Positions 1 through 7,272 of a DNA stretch of 62,276 nucleotides are shown one piece after another. The position numbers and the translations under genes are program-made. How positions within the stretch are numbered: the stretch's first letter is position 1; each line of letters starts with the position of its first letter. Below the pieces are notes generated by a model. It did not search any database and had not been told where the DNA came from. It worked only from the letters and a program-made list of their open reading frames with translations. Origin of the DNA: Psychrobacter faecalis (GTDB lineage Bacteria > Pseudomonadota > Gammaproteobacteria > Pseudomonadales > Moraxellaceae); NCBI RefSeq assembly GCF_016107575.1, contig NZ_JABAST010000017.1, forward strand, positions 1-62,276, in the 5' to 3' direction.

Positions 1-3000
1 AGACGTTACCTTGACAGACGAGGCAGGAAATACTTCTGATCCAACCAGTTCCATTGCCCCAGACTTAACTGCCCCAAACGCCCCAACCAGTATCATCGTT
101 GGTAATGATGACGGCTTCCTTAACGAAGAAGAGATTGATGTAGATGGCAACGTAGACGCTATTATCGGCCTACCAGACAACGCCATTGCAGGCGACACCG
201 TCATCGTCAATGGTCAAGACCAGGCCTTAACGCCTGATGACATCAGCGCAAAAGAAATCACCGTCAAAGTACCTGCACCTGCTGAGGGTGAGTCGCTTAA
301 CATCACCGCCACTATCAAAGATGCGGCGGGTAATGAGTCACAACCCTTAAACAAGAATGTGGGTGTGGTGGATACCGAAGCCCCTGACGCCCCAATAAAT
401 GACTTCACCATTACAGATAACGTCGCCAATGACGGTAGTGGCGATGTTTTAGAGCCGCCAGAAATCATTCCAGCAGATGGTGTCACTAATGACAACACCC
501 CAAGTATTACGATTCCTGCTGGTACATTAGGCGCTGACGAAACGGCGCAGTTGATCATCGATGGTGAAGTGGTCGAAGCAACCATCGTAGACAACGCTGA
601 TGGCAGCCTCACATTGACACCGAACAACGCCTTAACAGATGGCGCACATGATCTGAGTTATAACCTAAAGGATGCAGCAGGAAACGTAAGTGGCAGTGGA
701 CCTGTGGTCAACGTTACTGTCGACACCACCGCCCCAGGTGAACAAGACGGCGCCACCCAAGTTGCTCCAGTCATAGCCATAGCAGAAGCTGAGAACGGTG
801 TTAATGCTGACGAGATTGCCGACGGCATTCAAACCGAAGTTACGTTGCCGACAGGTACCCTAGAAGGGGATATCATTACTTTAACCGTGACCCCAGTGGG
901 TGGTACACCAATACAAATTACTCACGTTGTCACTGATACTGAAGCGACAACTGGACTCTCAGAAGTTACGATGCCCAATGACCTAAATGGCATCACTGAA
1001 GATGGTGGTTATAGTATCGTAGCTACCGTCACAGACCAAGCAGGGAACAGCAGTGCGCCGAGTGATCCCTTTGACTTTACGGTAGATACAGCGGCTGAGC
1101 TTACTATCGACACCCCCATTGCAGGTGATAACGTCGTCAATGCTGATGAGGCGGCTACTGGTTTTGATATCACTGGTACTGGCACGGCAGGCGATACGAT
1201 TGCTTTAACCAATGCAGCGGGCGCCTTGGTTGGTACCGTTGTGGTTGCAGCCAATGGCCAATGGTCCATTCCGGTCACGCAAACAGACATTGATGCCATG
1301 GGAGAGGGGGCAGAGTCATTGACCATCACCGCCACAGACCCAGCAGGTAACGTAAGCTCTGAGACCGCCGACATTACCATCGTGCCAGCGACGGCGTTGA
1401 CCATTACCACTCCAATCGCAGGTGATAACCTTGTCAATGCTGACGAAGCAGGTACTGGTTTTGATGTCACAGGTACAGGTGCGGCAGGTGACACCATCAC
1501 ATTGACCAACCAAACAGGCGCTCTGATTGATACTGTGGTTGTGGGTCCCGATAATAGATGGAGTATTACTATTGATTCAGCGCAAGTGCCTGCTATGGGA
1601 GAGGGCGTAGAGACTCTAACAGCGACCTCTGGCTCTGATACGGCTAGCGCCACGATCACCATTGATACCGCCGCTCCCGATGATACGACGACCGATATTG
1701 TCGTTGACGACGTGACCGCTGACAACGTTATTAATGCTATCGAGGCTGAGGGCAATATCGCGGTTACGGGCAGCGTGACGGGTGATTATAGTGAGGGCGA
1801 TGCCTTGACGATAACGGTCAATGGTATTGAATATGCAGGCGCTGTAGATTTCGCTGGCAGCTTTAGTATCGAAGTGCCCGGCGCTGAGCTTGTGGCAGAT
1901 GCTGATAACACTATTGAGGTCAGTATTAGCGCAACGGATGAAGCAGGCAATACAGGCATTGTCACTACCACCAAAGACTATGCTGTCAATACAGATGAGA
2001 TCATCGCCGCCGCTGATAATTTTGTCGATTTTCAGCTCGATGCTACGCCATTAGAAATAGTAAACGACACACCATCAGATTTGAATAAAACAGGGTTTAC
2101 TCTTGTCGGTGCAAGCTTAGGTCCTGTATTAGGCGCAGGTGTGGTCGCTGATGTCGTTGACAACTCAGTGGTACTCGAGGTGGGTGAGGATCAAGTCCGT
2201 GAAGTGACTGTCAAGGGCAATGCAGGCGGTGTACAGGTCGCAGGCACCATGAATCTGAATTTATACAAACTCAATGAGTCTACCGGTGAGTGGGAGCTAC
2301 AGGCAGTCAAAGAAAACTGGGTAGTGTCTTATCTGCTAGGCGGCGTGTCTGAACCGGCTGACTTTAGCTTGGATGAAGGCCAGTGGCTGTTTGTCATGTC
2401 TGGTAATGAAGGTATCTCAGCATTGACGGGTTATACGCTACAATTTGAAAAAGATGTTGTTTTAGACTACTCCGAAGCAACAGCGGTTAGCGGCTCAGTG
2501 ACAGGAGACCTCTTAGCGGATGATGATGCGAGCTTTAGTTACGATGAGCTACCAATTGGTACCACGGTGACCTCCATCACCTCATCTACTGGCACACAAG
2601 CCCTTGAATCAGGCGAGACAACGATTCAAGGACAATATGGCACCTTGACCATAGCGCCTGATGGCAGCTATGAGTATAGTGTCAATGAAGACTTCCGCGG
2701 GCCTTATGGCAGTGAGGAGCGCTTTACTTATACCATTGCGTCGCCTGATGGTAATACCGACTCTGCAGATCTCACCATTGAGTTAAACATCCTCCCCGCC
2801 GATAAACAAGTTAAGATCGATGAGAATCTTGTGGTCGATGCAGAGCCAACGGTCATCTTAGACACAGAGAACTCTGAGATTAAAGACGCTGTCGGCTTTG
2901 GGGTTTTGGATTTGAGTTTTGGCTCATCGTCCGTCCTAGATCTTGAGCTACTAGGCGGTAAGCCGCCACTTGAGTTTAGCGTGGGTGACAATCAGGTGCG

Positions 3001-4927
3001 TGAGCTTACCTTGCATGGTAGCGCAGGCGGCGTAGAGATTGCAAAAACCTATAGCATGGCAGTTTATAAGCTCAACGAAGATACTGGACAGTATGAGCAA
3101 GTTCACTTTGAAAAAAACTGGTTTAATGCGCCATTACTTGGTGGTAGGTCAGACCCGTTGACTTTGCAGTTTGGTGAAGGTGACTATAAGGCTGTGTTAT
3201 TGACCGCAGGCGGCGTGGGAGTGCTCAGCGGCAATGGTCTGTATGTGGATCATGACACCATCTATGATTATGACCAGCCCTCGAAATTTACAGGTGAGAT
3301 CACAGGAGATGCCACTCCTGATGTGGGTACTGTGATACTCAAAGTAGGCGAAGAGGCGGTCACCTCAAACGCTCCTATGACTTATCAGGGCAAGTACGGG
3401 CAGCTAGTCATCGATGCCAATGGCGAGTACACCTATAGCGTAAACAACAACGCTAGTGATCCTAACTGGCAGCCGCCCTATGGCGAGGTCGACTCATTTA
3501 GACTGGTGACTAAGGACGCAAATGGTAATGCGGCTGTCGAAACCTTAAACATCAAGATTAGCACGCATACGGCGGTTGATGATTTTAATGAAGTGGCAGT
3601 ACAAATGCAAAATACCGTCACCAACATCAACTTTAATGAGCCAGATAAAGTAGGTAATTATGGCAAGTCTTACACTAAAGAGTTTGAGATCGCTGAACAT
3701 GATGCCGCCGCTCCGGTTATCATAGAAGCGACTGCCAGATCTACTAATATCGCTTTTGGTGATAATGTCACCATTACCTATACTTTGCTAAATACCACAA
3801 CTGGTCAGAGCTTTGTGGGCTCAGTGGAAGGGACAAAGGCAGGAGCATCCTTGAGCGACTCATTACCTGATTTGCCTGCAGGCAATTATGAGCTGACCAT
3901 TACGACAAACAAAGGTAACTTGCAGAGTATCGGTTTTGACACCACAGTCATTCATTCAGCGGATTATACCGCTAGTGATGTGATGGCTATCAGTGGCTCT
4001 TTGATTGCTGGTAACGATAATGACCAAGGCATAGATAACATTACCGAGCTAAAAGTTGACAGTAAGTCAGTCTTCATTAGCGACCCTAATCAAGGTGCAC
4101 AATCGATTGATATCAAAGGCCTGTATGGCACTTTGACTGTCTCTAAAGATGGTAGTTATAGCTATTTGCCAAATGGTGAAAGCTTTGGGATTGAGCGCTT
4201 TACTTATGAGACTAATTCTGTGACAGGTGTCAAAGAGACTGCAACCTTAGAGATCAATGTTGGCAAAAACATTACGGCCTCTATTTATGATGATGTTGCC
4301 ATCAGCTCCGCCGCTAATGATAGCTTCATCATGGGCGAAGGCGCTGATACTTTAGTCTTTGGTAATCTAGGGACAGAAAACGGCGGCAATGGTAATAACG
4401 GTCTGGATACTTGGAATGACTTTAGCGCTGTTCAAGGCGATACGATCGATGTGACAGGACTGCTCGATGGCAACCAAACGGCAGCAAATATCGGTGACTA
4501 CCTGACCTATGAAAATGGTGTCCTCATGGTCGACCGCAACGGCAACGCTGAGTTTGAGGGGCTGTTAGAAGTGACGGCGACCGACTTAGATGAGTTGTTG
4601 GGTAGTATAGAGTGGGAGGCTGGCGCTGCTGGTATCGCTGAATTTAATCTCGATGCGCTTAATGGCTTATCTATCGACGCTAGCGAGGGCTCTAAAGCCA
4701 TGATGATGGATTCAGAGACTTCTATCGGTTTGTCAGATATCTTCGAAAACGAAACTATAGAGGTGCAAAGTATGAGCACCAATACTGAGGGCTCAGCAGT
4801 AGATGGTTTGCAGGGAAGCCAGCAATCTGCGACAGATAATCAAGCAGCGCTATATGATGCTTGGCAGCCAAGCAATTATTCAAGCTTACCAAATGATATC
4901 GGCACAGATATGCAAAATATTATCTAA
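1..4927 (+). CDS. Large BapA-type biofilm adhesin, C-terminal part (5' end lies outside the window)
   Basis: The reading frame (codons from base 2) is open at the left edge, so this is the C-terminal ~1640 residues of a larger protein. Residues are numbered here from the TTG at 11. The first ~660 residues are tandem bacterial Ig-like domains of ~100 residues, joined by linkers such as DTTAP and DTEAP. Three diverged copies of a ~260-residue composite module follow, starting near residues 668, 933 and 1188. Each ends in a VCBS/cadherin-like unit with GQYGTLTI-, GKYGQLVI- or GLYGTLTV-type motifs. Residues ~1435-1535 (GADTLVFG, then D/N-rich GNGNNGLDTWNDF) match the C-terminal type I secretion target domain of large adhesins. 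A 103-residue tail follows. The protein is acidic and looks cysteine-free. It is probably secreted by a LapBCE-type exporter and held at the cell surface for adhesion or biofilm. No exporter gene lies downstream. The class is secure; the exact subfamily is not. Confidence 0.88.
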   Translation, partial: DVTLTDEAGNTSDPTSSIAPDLTAPNAPTSIIVGNDDGFLNEEEIDVDGNVDAIIGLPDNAIAGDTVIVNGQDQALTPDDISAKEITVKVPAPAEGESLNITATIKDAAGNESQPLNKNVGVVDTEAPDAPINDFTITDNVANDGSGDVLEPPEIIPADGVTNDNTPSITIPAGTLGADETAQLIIDGEVVEATIVDNADGSLTLTPNNALTDGAHDLSYNLKDAAGNVSGSGPVVNVTVDTTAPGEQDGATQVAPVIAIAEAENGVNADEIADGIQTEVTLPTGTLEGDIITLTVTPVGGTPIQITHVVTDTEATTGLSEVTMPNDLNGITEDGGYSIVATVTDQAGNSSAPSDPFDFTVDTAAELTIDTPIAGDNVVNADEAATGFDITGTGTAGDTIALTNAAGALVGTVVVAANGQWSIPVTQTDIDAMGEGAESLTITATDPAGNVSSETADITIVPATALTITTPIAGDNLVNADEAGTGFDVTGTGAAGDTITLTNQTGALIDTVVVGPDNRWSITIDSAQVPAMGEGVETLTATSGSDTASATITIDTAAPDDTTTDIVVDDVTADNVINAIEAEGNIAVTGSVTGDYSEGDALTITVNGIEYAGAVDFAGSFSIEVPGAELVADADNTIEVSISATDEAGNTGIVTTTKDYAVNTDEIIAAADNFVDFQLDATPLEIVNDTPSDLNKTGFTLVGASLGPVLGAGVVADVVDNSVVLEVGEDQVREVTVKGNAGGVQVAGTMNLNLYKLNESTGEWELQAVKENWVVSYLLGGVSEPADFSLDEGQWLFVMSGNEGISALTGYTLQFEKDVVLDYSEATAVSGSVTGDLLADDDASFSYDELPIGTTVTSITSSTGTQALESGETTIQGQYGTLTIAPDGSYEYSVNEDFRGPYGSEERFTYTIASPDGNTDSADLTIELNILPADKQVKIDENLVVDAEPTVILDTENSEIKDAVGFGVLDLSFGSSSVLDLELLGGKPPLEFSVGDNQVRELTLHGSAGGVEIAKTYSMAVYKLNEDTGQYEQVHFEKNWFNAPLLGGRSDPLTLQFGEGDYKAVLLTAGGVGVLSGNGLYVDHDTIYDYDQPSKFTGEITGDATPDVGTVILKVGEEAVTSNAPMTYQGKYGQLVIDANGEYTYSVNNNASDPNWQPPYGEVDSFRLVTKDANGNAAVETLNIKISTHTAVDDFNEVAVQMQNTVTNINFNEPDKVGNYGKSYTKEFEIAEHDAAAPVIIEATARSTNIAFGDNVTITYTLLNTTTGQSFVGSVEGTKAGASLSDSLPDLPAGNYELTITTNKGNLQSIGFDTTVIHSADYTASDVMAISGSLIAGNDNDQGIDNITELKVDSKSVFISDPNQGAQSIDIKGLYGTLTVSKDGSYSYLPNGESFGIERFTYETNSVTGVKETATLEINVGKNITASIYDDVAISSAANDSFIMGEGADTLVFGNLGTENGGNGNNGLDTWNDFSAVQGDTIDVTGLLDGNQTAANIGDYLTYENGVLMVDRNGNAEFEGLLEVTATDLDELLGSIEWEAGAAGIAEFNLDALNGLSIDASEGSKAMMMDSETSIGLSDIFENETIEVQSMSTNTEGSAVDGLQGSQQSATDNQAALYDAWQPSNYSSLPNDIGTDMQNII
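1099..1677 (+). repeat. Tandem pair of highly similar Ig-like repeat units inside the adhesin gene
   Basis: Two consecutive Ig-like units share long near-identical stretches at DNA and protein level. For example, GCAGGTGATAAC occurs at 1121 and again at 1418, giving a 297-bp period. Both encode PIAGDN, then VNADEA, then TGFD. The pair is a recent intragenic duplication compared with the more diverged flanking Ig-like units, and a likely site of copy-number change by recombination. Confidence 0.8.
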
Positions 4928-4959
4928 TCGTTATTGGTATCAAATCATATGCTGTATTC

Positions 4960-4988
4960 AAAACGCTTCCAAAAGGGAAGCGTTTTTT
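4960..4988 (+). terminator. Rho-independent terminator of the adhesin gene
   Basis: Just after the adhesin stop codon, AAAACGCTTCC pairs with GGAAGCGTTTT around a short A/G loop, and a T-rich tract follows. This is a classic intrinsic terminator and marks the end of the adhesin transcript. Confidence 0.85.
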
Positions 4989-5238
4989 ATTTTGTTAATA
5001 GCGATGAGGTTTTTTGAATATTCAGATATCAAGATTATTAATAGAGAAAATTGTACTAATCTAGATAAAAACCAATCCTTTTCTATAGTAAATTTAAATT
5101 TATATATAATAAACTAAAGTATGATTTTTTATTATAAATATAATTTATTTTCTAGAGGATTATAAAGTTTCTAAACATATTCTAATCCAAATAAAACCGA
5201 TACAATATTTATAACAATCTTAATTAATAAAATAAACG
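4989..5238. other. AT-rich spacer between adhesin terminator and IS630 remnant
   Basis: This stretch is very AT-rich, with runs such as TTTATATATAATAAA, and has no convincing gene. The short frame running through 4803-5117 is mostly adhesin sequence in another frame. The composition fits the edge of an insertion-sequence remnant or decayed intergenic DNA. Confidence 0.5.
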
Positions 5239-5589
5239 ATGACTTATTCAATCGACTATCGCAAACAGGTACTTTCTAGTAACGCTGATGGTATGACCAT
5301 AAGAGAAGCTGCGCTATTTTATGGACTTAGCACCAGCACCATTCACAGCTGGCAGAAGAATTTAGCTCCTAAAACAACCAGAAATAAAGCCCCAACTAAA
5401 ATACCTGATGACGCATTGATTGAAGACGTAAAAAGATACCCAGATGATTATAACTATGAAAGAGCTCGTCGCTTGAACTGTAGTAAGACAGATATCTTTA
5501 ATGCTTTAAAGCGTCTTGGTATCAGTCAAAAAAAAGACCTTGGAACATCCAAAAGCCTGTCCGATCAAAAGAGCGATATACCACAGTAA
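5239..5589 (+). CDS. IS630-family transposase, first reading frame (DNA-binding part)
   Basis: A 116-residue protein starting MTYSIDYRKQVL, followed by a helix-turn-helix (GMTIREAALFYGLSTSTIHSW). This is the N-terminal DNA-binding segment of IS630/Tc1-type transposases (transposase_14 type). The middle (IPDDALIEDVKRYPDDYNYERARRL) is also typical of this frame. The catalytic DDE domain normally sits in a second frame reached by slippage; here only a short piece of it survives. An A8 run at 5528-5535, just before the frame change, is the expected slippage site. No active element is left, so the gene is a relic that can at most make a DNA-binding fragment. Confidence 0.8.
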   Translation: MTYSIDYRKQVLSSNADGMTIREAALFYGLSTSTIHSWQKNLAPKTTRNKAPTKIPDDALIEDVKRYPDDYNYERARRLNCSKTDIFNALKRLGISQKKDLGTSKSLSDQKSDIPQ

Positions 5590-5644
5590 GCTCGGTTTTA
5601 TTGCTCCTGCTATTGCGGAAGATGCCCTATCAGTAACCCCATAA
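5534..5644 (+). pseudogene. Remnant of the second (catalytic) frame of the IS630 transposase
   Basis: In the +1 frame relative to the preceding gene, the sequence after the A8 run reads KTLEHPKACPIKRAIYH and so on. The opening KTL-HPK is the usual start of the IS630 second frame. It meets a TAA stop at 5642-5644, about 36 codons in, and no DDE motifs follow. The rest of the transposase has been lost, and unrelated sequence (a rhodanese fragment) follows directly. Confidence 0.65.
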
Positions 5645-5680
5645 TCTGTTTGAAATCTCGTACAAAAAAATCCTGACTAG

Positions 5681-6103
5681 ATGTTGTTCATTGATATCAG
5701 AGATCCTGTGGAAATTATGTTTATCGGGTCTACCGATGCTGTGAATATCAATATTCCCTTCAAGCTGGTAGATCGCAAGCAGGTTAATGAAGATAAGGCT
5801 ATTTTTATGATGCAGAGCAATCCGAATTTTGCTAGCGAAGTTGAAAAGGCTCTTAAGGCTAAAGGTCTTGATAAAGATGCTCTGATAGTGACCATGTGTC
5901 GCTCAGGCTCTGAATGTGGCAAGTCTAGCGCCGATTACCTGCTCACTCAAGGCTTTTCAAACATGAAGTATATCGATCATGGTTTTCAAGGTAGTGCAGT
6001 AAAGGAAGGTGTCATGAAGGGATTTCGTATAATAAATGGGTGGCAAAATTCTAAACTGCCGTGGTCACCAAAGATTGATGCTACCAAGATCAACAAACCT
6101 TGA
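5681..6103 (+). pseudogene. 5'-truncated rhodanese-domain (sulfurtransferase-like) gene
   Basis: A 140-residue frame beginning MLFIDIRDPVE that encodes most of a rhodanese domain. The active-site loop CRSGSE has its cysteine at residue 73, followed by GKSSADYLLTQGF and a C-terminal KLPWSP segment. The frame starts abruptly inside the first beta strand (FIDIRDP), right after a TAG codon and the IS630 remnant. The N-terminus, and any signal peptide that exported homologues carry, is therefore missing. It looks like a periplasmic rhodanese gene cut by the insertion sequence. A short product could still be made from the ATG at 5681, but no good ribosome binding site precedes it. Confidence 0.65.
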
Positions 6104-6277
6104 TTTATTATCAGTGTTAAATTGAATTACCGTTTCTCTTCTTTAGGTAATGACAAATAGTCGTTAACACGGTGCGGTCTGACGGTTTGTTAATGGCTCT
6201 ATTCGTAATCAATAAAGACAATTTTAGACGCAACATACTTCCAAAATCACCATTTGGCATCTATTATGCTTTAAAGC

Positions 6278-6466
6278 TTATAAATGAAGTATCAGTTGGG
6301 ATGTTGCTCCAATAGTTGCCGCCTCTGCCATACTTTGTGTCATACCATCATAAATTGCACGAATTCAGCGAATATTTTGTTGGTGTAATAGAATCTCTGA
6401 CCCAAATGAAACAGCATGTCATTTGGTATCATGAGCGGCACGATACGCCAACTGTAGCCCTTCAAC
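6278..6466 (-). pseudogene. Unidentified stop-interrupted coding remnant
   Basis: Read on the minus strand, one frame gives 63 codons with protein-like composition (VEGLQLAYRAAHDTK, later AIYDGMTQSMAEAA) interrupted by two in-frame stops. I do not recognise the family with confidence. The persistence of a single frame across the stops suggests a decayed gene fragment rather than noise, in keeping with the other remnants around it. Confidence 0.3.
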
Positions 6467-6539
6467 AGTCGCCCGCTGTCAGGAGAGTCTGACTAACTTG
6501 GAATTCTCGAGAATATTAATTTTCTTGGGCAATACTGTT

Positions 6540-6690
6540 TTCCTTCTTCAAGTAAGCATAAGCTCTTGTCAGCTGACTAAGTGGAGGGATAGTCTTATGT
6601 TGCTTTCATCAATATGCGAACGGCTCGATCTTTAATTTCAGGAGTATGAGTTTATCTTTGCATTGTCGTATTCTCTCGGAATTTTGAGTC
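6540..6690 (-). pseudogene. Degraded IS3-family transposase orfA remnant
   Basis: On the minus strand, an ATG at 6663 preceded by GAGAGAA opens a frame reading MQR, stop, THTPEIKDRAVRILMKAT, stop, DYPST. The segment (E-I/L-K-DRAVR-L-M-A-----YPS-W-A) resembles the start of IS3-group orfA proteins. In-frame stops replace a Tyr/Arg, a Gln/Lys and a Trp codon, so it is a pseudogene. A 7-bp inverted repeat (TCTCGGA/TCCGAGA, 6674-6697) lies just upstream of its start. Confidence 0.5.
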
Positions 6691-6954
6691 TCCGAGAATC
6701 CCAAGGCGATTCAGTATACGAATACAAATAACAGTAGAGCAGCCTAAATAATAAGCTAAACAAAGATATTTTTTACAAGGAATAGTCTTAACTGGCGATG
6801 GAGTGGAGGTAAAAAGACTAAAAAAAACGGTGCCTAAAAATGTGTTAAACTTTATTTTACAACGAATGACTTAGTTATTTTATAATTGTATTGTGGCTGT
6901 AGGTCAATAGAATAAGTATATGTAAGATAATATCGTATTATATTATTTAGTCGA
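6691..6954. other. AT-rich, gene-free stretch up to the tRNA fragment
   Basis: No supported gene. A minus-strand frame stays open through much of this stretch and has a helix-turn-helix-like segment (LAYYLGCSTV), but it lacks a start codon and runs into the IS3 remnant, so I do not call it a gene. The last 60 bases before the tRNA fragment are almost pure A/T. Confidence 0.4.
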
Positions 6955-7005
6955 CCAACCTTGACATGGTAGAGGTCGCTAGTTCGAATCTAGTTACGCC
7001 TACCA
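6955..7005 (+). tRNA. 3' fragment of tRNA-Val(GAC); probable attachment-site remnant
   Basis: The sequence contains the 3' half of a tRNA. It has an anticodon stem-loop CAACC-TTGACAT-GGTAG (anticodon GAC, one A-A mismatch), a variable loop AGGTC, and a T-arm GCTAG-TTCGAAT-CTAGT. The 3' acceptor strand TACGCCT, discriminator A and CCA (ending 7005) follow. The matching 5' acceptor strand (AGGCGTA) and the D-arm are absent; random AT-rich DNA takes their place. Tyrosine-type integrases often recombine in the 3' half of tRNA genes and leave such duplicates at the far end of an island. The fragment cannot make a functional tRNA. Confidence 0.75.
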
Positions 7006-7011
7006 GATTCG

Positions 7012-7042
7012 AAAGCCCCAATCTTGATGATTGGGGCTTTTT
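7012..7042 (+). terminator. Terminator belonging to the tRNA-Val fragment
   Basis: AAAGCCCCAATC pairs with GATTGGGGCTTT around a TTGAT loop and is followed by T residues. It lies 7 bases after the tRNA 3' end, so the fragment retains its native downstream terminator. Confidence 0.8.
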
Positions 7043-7202
7043 TTATGCCCGTTTTACAAGCGTTGTAGCAGGAAATATCTGCACCAAACATTTTATAAAC
7101 ACAGTTAGATAATCAGCTCCGCACGATTCAAAAAGACGACATTAGCTAATGCAATGGTTATGTTTTTTGTAGGAAAATTAGACGATAGACGCTAATTTTC
7201 AT

Positions 7203-7238
7203 AAAAAAATGGTGATCATACTTAAAGTACAACCACCA
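7203..7238 (-). terminator. Terminator of the tctC-tctB-tctA operon
   Basis: On the minus strand, GGTGGTTGTAC pairs with GTATGATCACC (11 pairs, three G-U) around TTTAA and is followed by seven T residues. It lies just downstream of the tctA stop codon. Confidence 0.65.
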
Positions 7239-7272
7239 CAGCAGAGTGTTTCAAAAACAGAATCGCTAAAAA

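Noticed and set aside
1009..1755. Long minus-strand open frame (248 codons) inside the adhesin gene
   Set aside because: It lies wholly within the adhesin coding region. Its composition (Ser/Val/Ala/Pro) is what the reverse of Asp/Thr/Ala/Gly-rich repeats gives, and it has no domain or ribosome site.
4803..5117. Plus-strand frame overlapping the adhesin end
   Set aside because: Most of it is the adhesin sequence in another frame and it runs through the terminator into AT-rich DNA; no family resemblance.
6691..6870. Minus-strand open frame with a helix-turn-helix-like segment upstream of the IS3 remnant
   Set aside because: It has no start codon or ribosome site and a composition close to that of AT-rich noncoding DNA; resemblance is limited to a short LAYYLGCSTV stretch.
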